Positions 61,606 to 64,000 of a DNA stretch of 64,000 nt are shown here, piece after piece; position 1 is the first letter of the stretch, and every line of letters starts with the position of its first letter. This DNA comes from Betaproteobacteria bacterium Ga0077526 (GTDB taxonomy: Bacteria; Pseudomonadota; Gammaproteobacteria; Burkholderiales; Ga0077523), in the NCBI GenBank assembly GCA_001464765.1, contig LNDV01000039.1, positions 56,709 to 120,708 of the forward strand, read 5' to 3'. The notes below the pieces were generated by a model. The model made no database searches. It saw nothing but the letters and a program-made list of their open reading frames with translations, and was not told the origin of the DNA. The position numbers and the translations under genes are program-made.

Positions 61606-63003
61606 ATGACCCGACCTTTCCGCCATTCGCTGCTCGCTCTCGCCATCGCCTCGCTCCTCGCGCCGCTCGCCGCCCAGGCCGACGGCAAGGGCCGATGGAT
61701 CAACGACGGGTTCGGGCGGTCCACGCGCGACGGCAAGGGCAGCACCTGCCTCGCGGCCGGCGGCGACACGCACGCCTTCGCCAATGCGGACTGCGAAGGC
61801 GGCGGGGACGGCGCCAAGGCGAAGGCCAAGGCTGCCGCGCCGGCGACCGCGGCACCGGCAGCAGCACCGAAGGCAGCCGGCGGCGCCCCGGCGCCGATCA
61901 TCGTCGAATCGCGATCGCTCGATCCCGCGCCCGCTGCGCCCGCCCTGCCGCCGCCCACCATCCGGGACTCTTCCGGCAAGGCCGTGCGCGACGGCGTGTC
62001 GCGCGCCTGCGTGAACGATTCGCGCGGGTCGACCGGTGTGGACTGCAATGCTTCGAGCCTCGCGGCGCCGAGCCCTGCACCGGCACCCGCGGCGGCCACG
62101 ACGCCCGCCCCGGCTCCACAGGCGCCGTCCGGCGCCGGAGCCGGCACCGGCACCGGCGCTGCGGCCGCGGCGGCAGCCACTGGCGCTGCTGTCGCCGCGG
62201 CGAGTCTCGCGGACGAAACTGCCGCGCTCGCCGACACGGATGACGACGACTACGAGAACACCCCGGAGGCGGAGCACAACGCCATGGACGATGCCGACGA
62301 CGAGACCCCGTGGCTCGCCGATGGCTCCGGCCCGGAAGACGACGTGCTGGCCGACGGCGCGGATACGGCGCCTGTCTACGCCGGGGAATCACTCTGGGGC
62401 GAGCCTGCGGCTGCCGCAGCGGTCGCGGTCGATCCCGGCAAACGGGAATCGGACACCGCCCCGATCGCCTCGTCCGCCGATCAGGCGCCCGCGGAGTTCC
62501 CCGTCACCAGATACTCAGTGGACGACGCCGCGGCCGAACCACCCCGGAAGGATCAGGCCGCGAAACCGGCCGGTACCGACAACCGCCCGGCCCCGCTGCT
62601 GCAGAAGACCCTGCAGATGGACAAGGGAGCGCTGTTCGACAGCAACAGCGCCGTACTCAAGCGCCGGACCATCCCGGAGCTCGACGAACTGGCGGCCTTC
62701 CTGCGCAAGGCGGGCAACTACGAGGCGGTCACTGTCATCGGGCACACGGATCGTCTCGGCTCCGACAAGCTGAACCAGCGCCTGTCCGAGAAGCGCGCGA
62801 AGGCTGTCCGCGACTATCTGGTCATGCGGGGCGTCGACCCCGCACGCATCACGTCGTCCGGAAAGGGCCGCAACCAGCCGGTGACCGCCGCCGGCGCGTG
62901 CGATCGCCTGAAGAAGAAGGCGCTCCGCGCGTGCCTCGGGCCCGACCGTCGCGTCGAGATCGAGGCCATTGCGACCGTGACCGAAACGGTCAAGCCGAAG
63001 TAG
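61606..63003 (+). CDS. OmpA-domain protein with long Ala/Pro-rich linker
   Basis: 465 residues. Signal peptide (1-25, AAQA), then two short related modules each with a Cys pair: GRWINDGFGRSTRDGKGSTC (about 28-47, second Cys near 63) and VRDGVSRACVNDSRGSTGVDC (about 127-147). A low-complexity Ala/Pro/Gly linker (about 150-205) and an acidic region (206-320) lead to a C-terminal OmpA peptidoglycan-binding domain (about 345-460: DSNSAVLK, TVIGHTDRLGSDKLNQRLSEKRAKAV). No beta-barrel is present, so it is probably periplasmic, tying something to the cell wall. Confidence 0.9.
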   Translation: MTRPFRHSLLALAIASLLAPLAAQADGKGRWINDGFGRSTRDGKGSTCLAAGGDTHAFANADCEGGGDGAKAKAKAAAPATAAPAAAPKAAGGAPAPIIVESRSLDPAPAAPALPPPTIRDSSGKAVRDGVSRACVNDSRGSTGVDCNASSLAAPSPAPAPAAATTPAPAPQAPSGAGAGTGTGAAAAAAATGAAVAAASLADETAALADTDDDDYENTPEAEHNAMDDADDETPWLADGSGPEDDVLADGADTAPVYAGESLWGEPAAAAAVAVDPGKRESDTAPIASSADQAPAEFPVTRYSVDDAAAEPPRKDQAAKPAGTDNRPAPLLQKTLQMDKGALFDSNSAVLKRRTIPELDELAAFLRKAGNYEAVTVIGHTDRLGSDKLNQRLSEKRAKAVRDYLVMRGVDPARITSSGKGRNQPVTAAGACDRLKKKALRACLGPDRRVEIEAIATVTETVKPK

Positions 63004-63012
63004 GGCTTCTCG

Positions 63013-63804
63013 TCACCACTTGTTGCGCAGTTCGCGAAGCTTGACGAACACCGTCTTCGCGTCCGGGTGATCGGGCAGATCCGGGAAAGCGTCGCGCAAC
63101 CGCGCAATCACCGAGGGGCTGGAGAGCCGGAAGAAGGTGTTGATGTCCTTCTCCAGCCCGATCGTCGTCACCATGCCCCGCGCGGGGTCCTGGTCGACGA
63201 CCTCGTCGAGCAGCCGCGCGGCGCGGGGATTGTCCGGCTCGCGGTCCAGCGTGAACTTGAGATTGTTGGCGATGTAGTCGTGCCCGGGATAGATACGCGT
63301 CGCGTCGGGGAGCTTCGACAGTTGCGCCGCAAAGGTGTGGTACAGCTCGTTCGGATGCCCGCCGTTGTGGCAATTGCCCGCGCCGGCATTGAAGAGTGTG
63401 TCCCCGCAGAACAGCGCGGGCACCTCCGTATGCGACAGCAGGCAGATGTGGCTCATGGTGTGCCCCGGCGTATCGAGCGCTTCGAGTTCCACCGTGCGTC
63501 CCACGCGGATGACATCGCCCGCGGCAAGCCCGCGGTCGATCCCCGCGATGCGGGCGGTTGCATTGCGGTGGGCGAGCAGCTTCGCCCCCGTGGCGGCGAT
63601 AACCGGCGCATTGCCGCCCGTGTGGTCCCCGTGTTCGTGGGTGTTGAGAACCTGCGTGATCGTCCAGCCACGATCCTTCGCGGCGGCCAGGCACTTTTCG
63701 TGATCCAGCGGATCCACTGCCAGCGCCTCCCCGGTCTCGGGACAGGCGATCAGATAATTGAAATTGCGGTAGGCATTCCCGGTCCAGATCCGCTCGACGA
63801 TCAT
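63013..63804 (-). CDS. gloB: Hydroxyacylglutathione hydrolase (glyoxalase II)
   Basis: 263 residues of the metallo-beta-lactamase fold that hydrolyse S-lactoylglutathione. Metal ligands are all present: THEHGDH (His56, His58, Asp60, His61), His115 in DTPGHTMSH, Asp135 in CGDTLF, and His175 in YPGHDY; glutathione-binding residues NNLKFT follow. The ATG at 63804 has AGGGAGAG upstream. The reading frame continues open through the octamer repeat array to the right, but those codons are repeat translation. Confidence 0.95.
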   Translation of the reverse strand: MIVERIWTGNAYRNFNYLIACPETGEALAVDPLDHEKCLAAAKDRGWTITQVLNTHEHGDHTGGNAPVIAATGAKLLAHRNATARIAGIDRGLAAGDVIRVGRTVELEALDTPGHTMSHICLLSHTEVPALFCGDTLFNAGAGNCHNGGHPNELYHTFAAQLSKLPDATRIYPGHDYIANNLKFTLDREPDNPRAARLLDEVVDQDPARGMVTTIGLEKDINTFFRLSSPSVIARLRDAFPDLPDHPDAKTVFVKLRELRNKW

Positions 63805-63844
63805 TCGTGCTCTCCCTAGGCGATGTCCCTTGATTCTATGACGC

Positions 63845-63916
63845 GTGAAGACGTGAAGGCGTGGCGACGTGAAGACGTGAAGACGTGAAGTCGTGAAGAC
63901 GTGAAGTCGTGAAGAC
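63845..63916. repeat. Nine-unit 8-bp tandem repeat (GTGAAGNC)
   Basis: Nine units in exact 8-bp register: GTGAAGAC, GTGAAGGC, GTGGCGAC, GTGAAGAC, GTGAAGAC, GTGAAGTC, GTGAAGAC, GTGAAGTC, GTGAAGAC. It starts 40 bp upstream of the gloB ATG. The same core appears in four units at 18142-18173 on the other strand. Confidence 0.95.
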
Positions 63917-63930
63917 GTGGAACCCAACCC

Positions 63931-63966
63931 GTAGCCCGGACGAGCGCCGAAGGCGCGACTCCGGGA
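63931..63966. repeat. REP-like imperfect palindrome
   Basis: GTAGCCCGGACGAGCGCC then GAA then GGCGCGACTCCGGG: arms CCCGGA/TCCGGG and GCGCC/GGCGC pair with a mismatched centre. The GTAGCCCGGA opening resembles dispersed extragenic palindromes found in many proteobacteria. Only one copy was noticed in this window. Confidence 0.6.
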
Positions 63967-63972
63967 CCGAAT

Positions 63973-64000
63973 TTCCCCCTTCCCCCTTCCCCCTTCCCCC
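63973..64000. repeat. TTCCCCC heptamer run at window edge
   Basis: Four perfect TTCCCCC units reach the last base, so the true array length is unknown. Confidence 0.9.

Noticed and set aside
63845..63916. CRISPR array
   Set aside because: Units are 8 bp with no spacers and there are no cas genes.
63805..63927. N-terminal extension of gloB with repeated LHVFT motifs
   Set aside because: These codons are translation of the 8-bp repeat array; the ribosome binding site and family N-terminus place the start at 63804.

Overview
The window is a gene-dense chromosomal segment of a high-GC, Gram-negative proteobacterium, most likely a betaproteobacterium (Burkholderiales/Rhodocyclales/Nitrosomonadales type). 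This is inferred from family content: PEP-CTERM sorted proteins, an NAD-type fds formate dehydrogenase, EgtD, SoxC, an L-Ara4N lipid A operon, and tesA/ybbA/ybbP in the usual divergent order. I saw no rRNA, tRNA, CRISPR array, prophage or insertion sequence. About 53 protein genes are supported; the first is cut by the window edge and one (arnB-like) is frameshifted.

Layout. 1-2.9 kb: the 3' part of an EgtB/SenA-type enzyme gene converges on egtD (hercynine synthesis), followed by a VOC-fold gene. 3.1-5.7 kb: a PEP-CTERM protein and a Tat-exported PhoD phosphatase. 5.7-19.5 kb: a molybdenum island. It holds modBC without modA and with a near-canonical ModE box against the modB start codon; a ModE-HTH/periplasmic-binding-like regulator; the fdsGBA-fdhD-fdsD formate dehydrogenase operon; a converging mobB-moaD-moaE-modE-like operon; and moaA and moeA. 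A molybdenum-type SoxC sulfite dehydrogenase with a cytochrome c lies a little further on (20.7-23.8 kb), beside a patatin phospholipase and an ankyrin protein.

23.9-27 kb: a minus-strand rmuC-mtfA-secretin-like operon. 27.4-33.3 kb: two more PEP-CTERM proteins and an S8 protease with C-terminal Ig-like repeats; all three have a candidate sigma-54 (-24/-12) element at a similar distance before the start codon. typA lies between them. 33.4-37.4 kb: ybbP and ybbA face tesA, the two start codons sharing one CATG. 37.4-45.5 kb: mnmH (selenouridine tRNA modification) is translationally coupled to a complete-looking L-Ara4N operon (arnT, an arnE/F-like gene, arnB, arnC, a split arnA, arnD), but arnB carries an apparent out-of-frame internal deletion.

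45.5-64 kb: Bcp peroxiredoxin, PIN-PhoH ATPase, cupin, PAS histidine kinase, a 1919-residue alpha-2-macroglobulin with an intact thioester motif in an operon with an FkbM-like methyltransferase and a surface-adhesin-E-like protein, then AsmA, an OmpA-domain protein and a glyoxalase II. The right edge is repeat-rich: nine in-register 8-bp GTGAAGNC units, a REP-like imperfect palindrome and a TTCCCCC heptamer run that leaves the window. The same octamer family occurs in four units between moaA and moeA. Main themes are molybdenum enzymes, cell-envelope modification and defence, and exosortase-sorted surface proteins.
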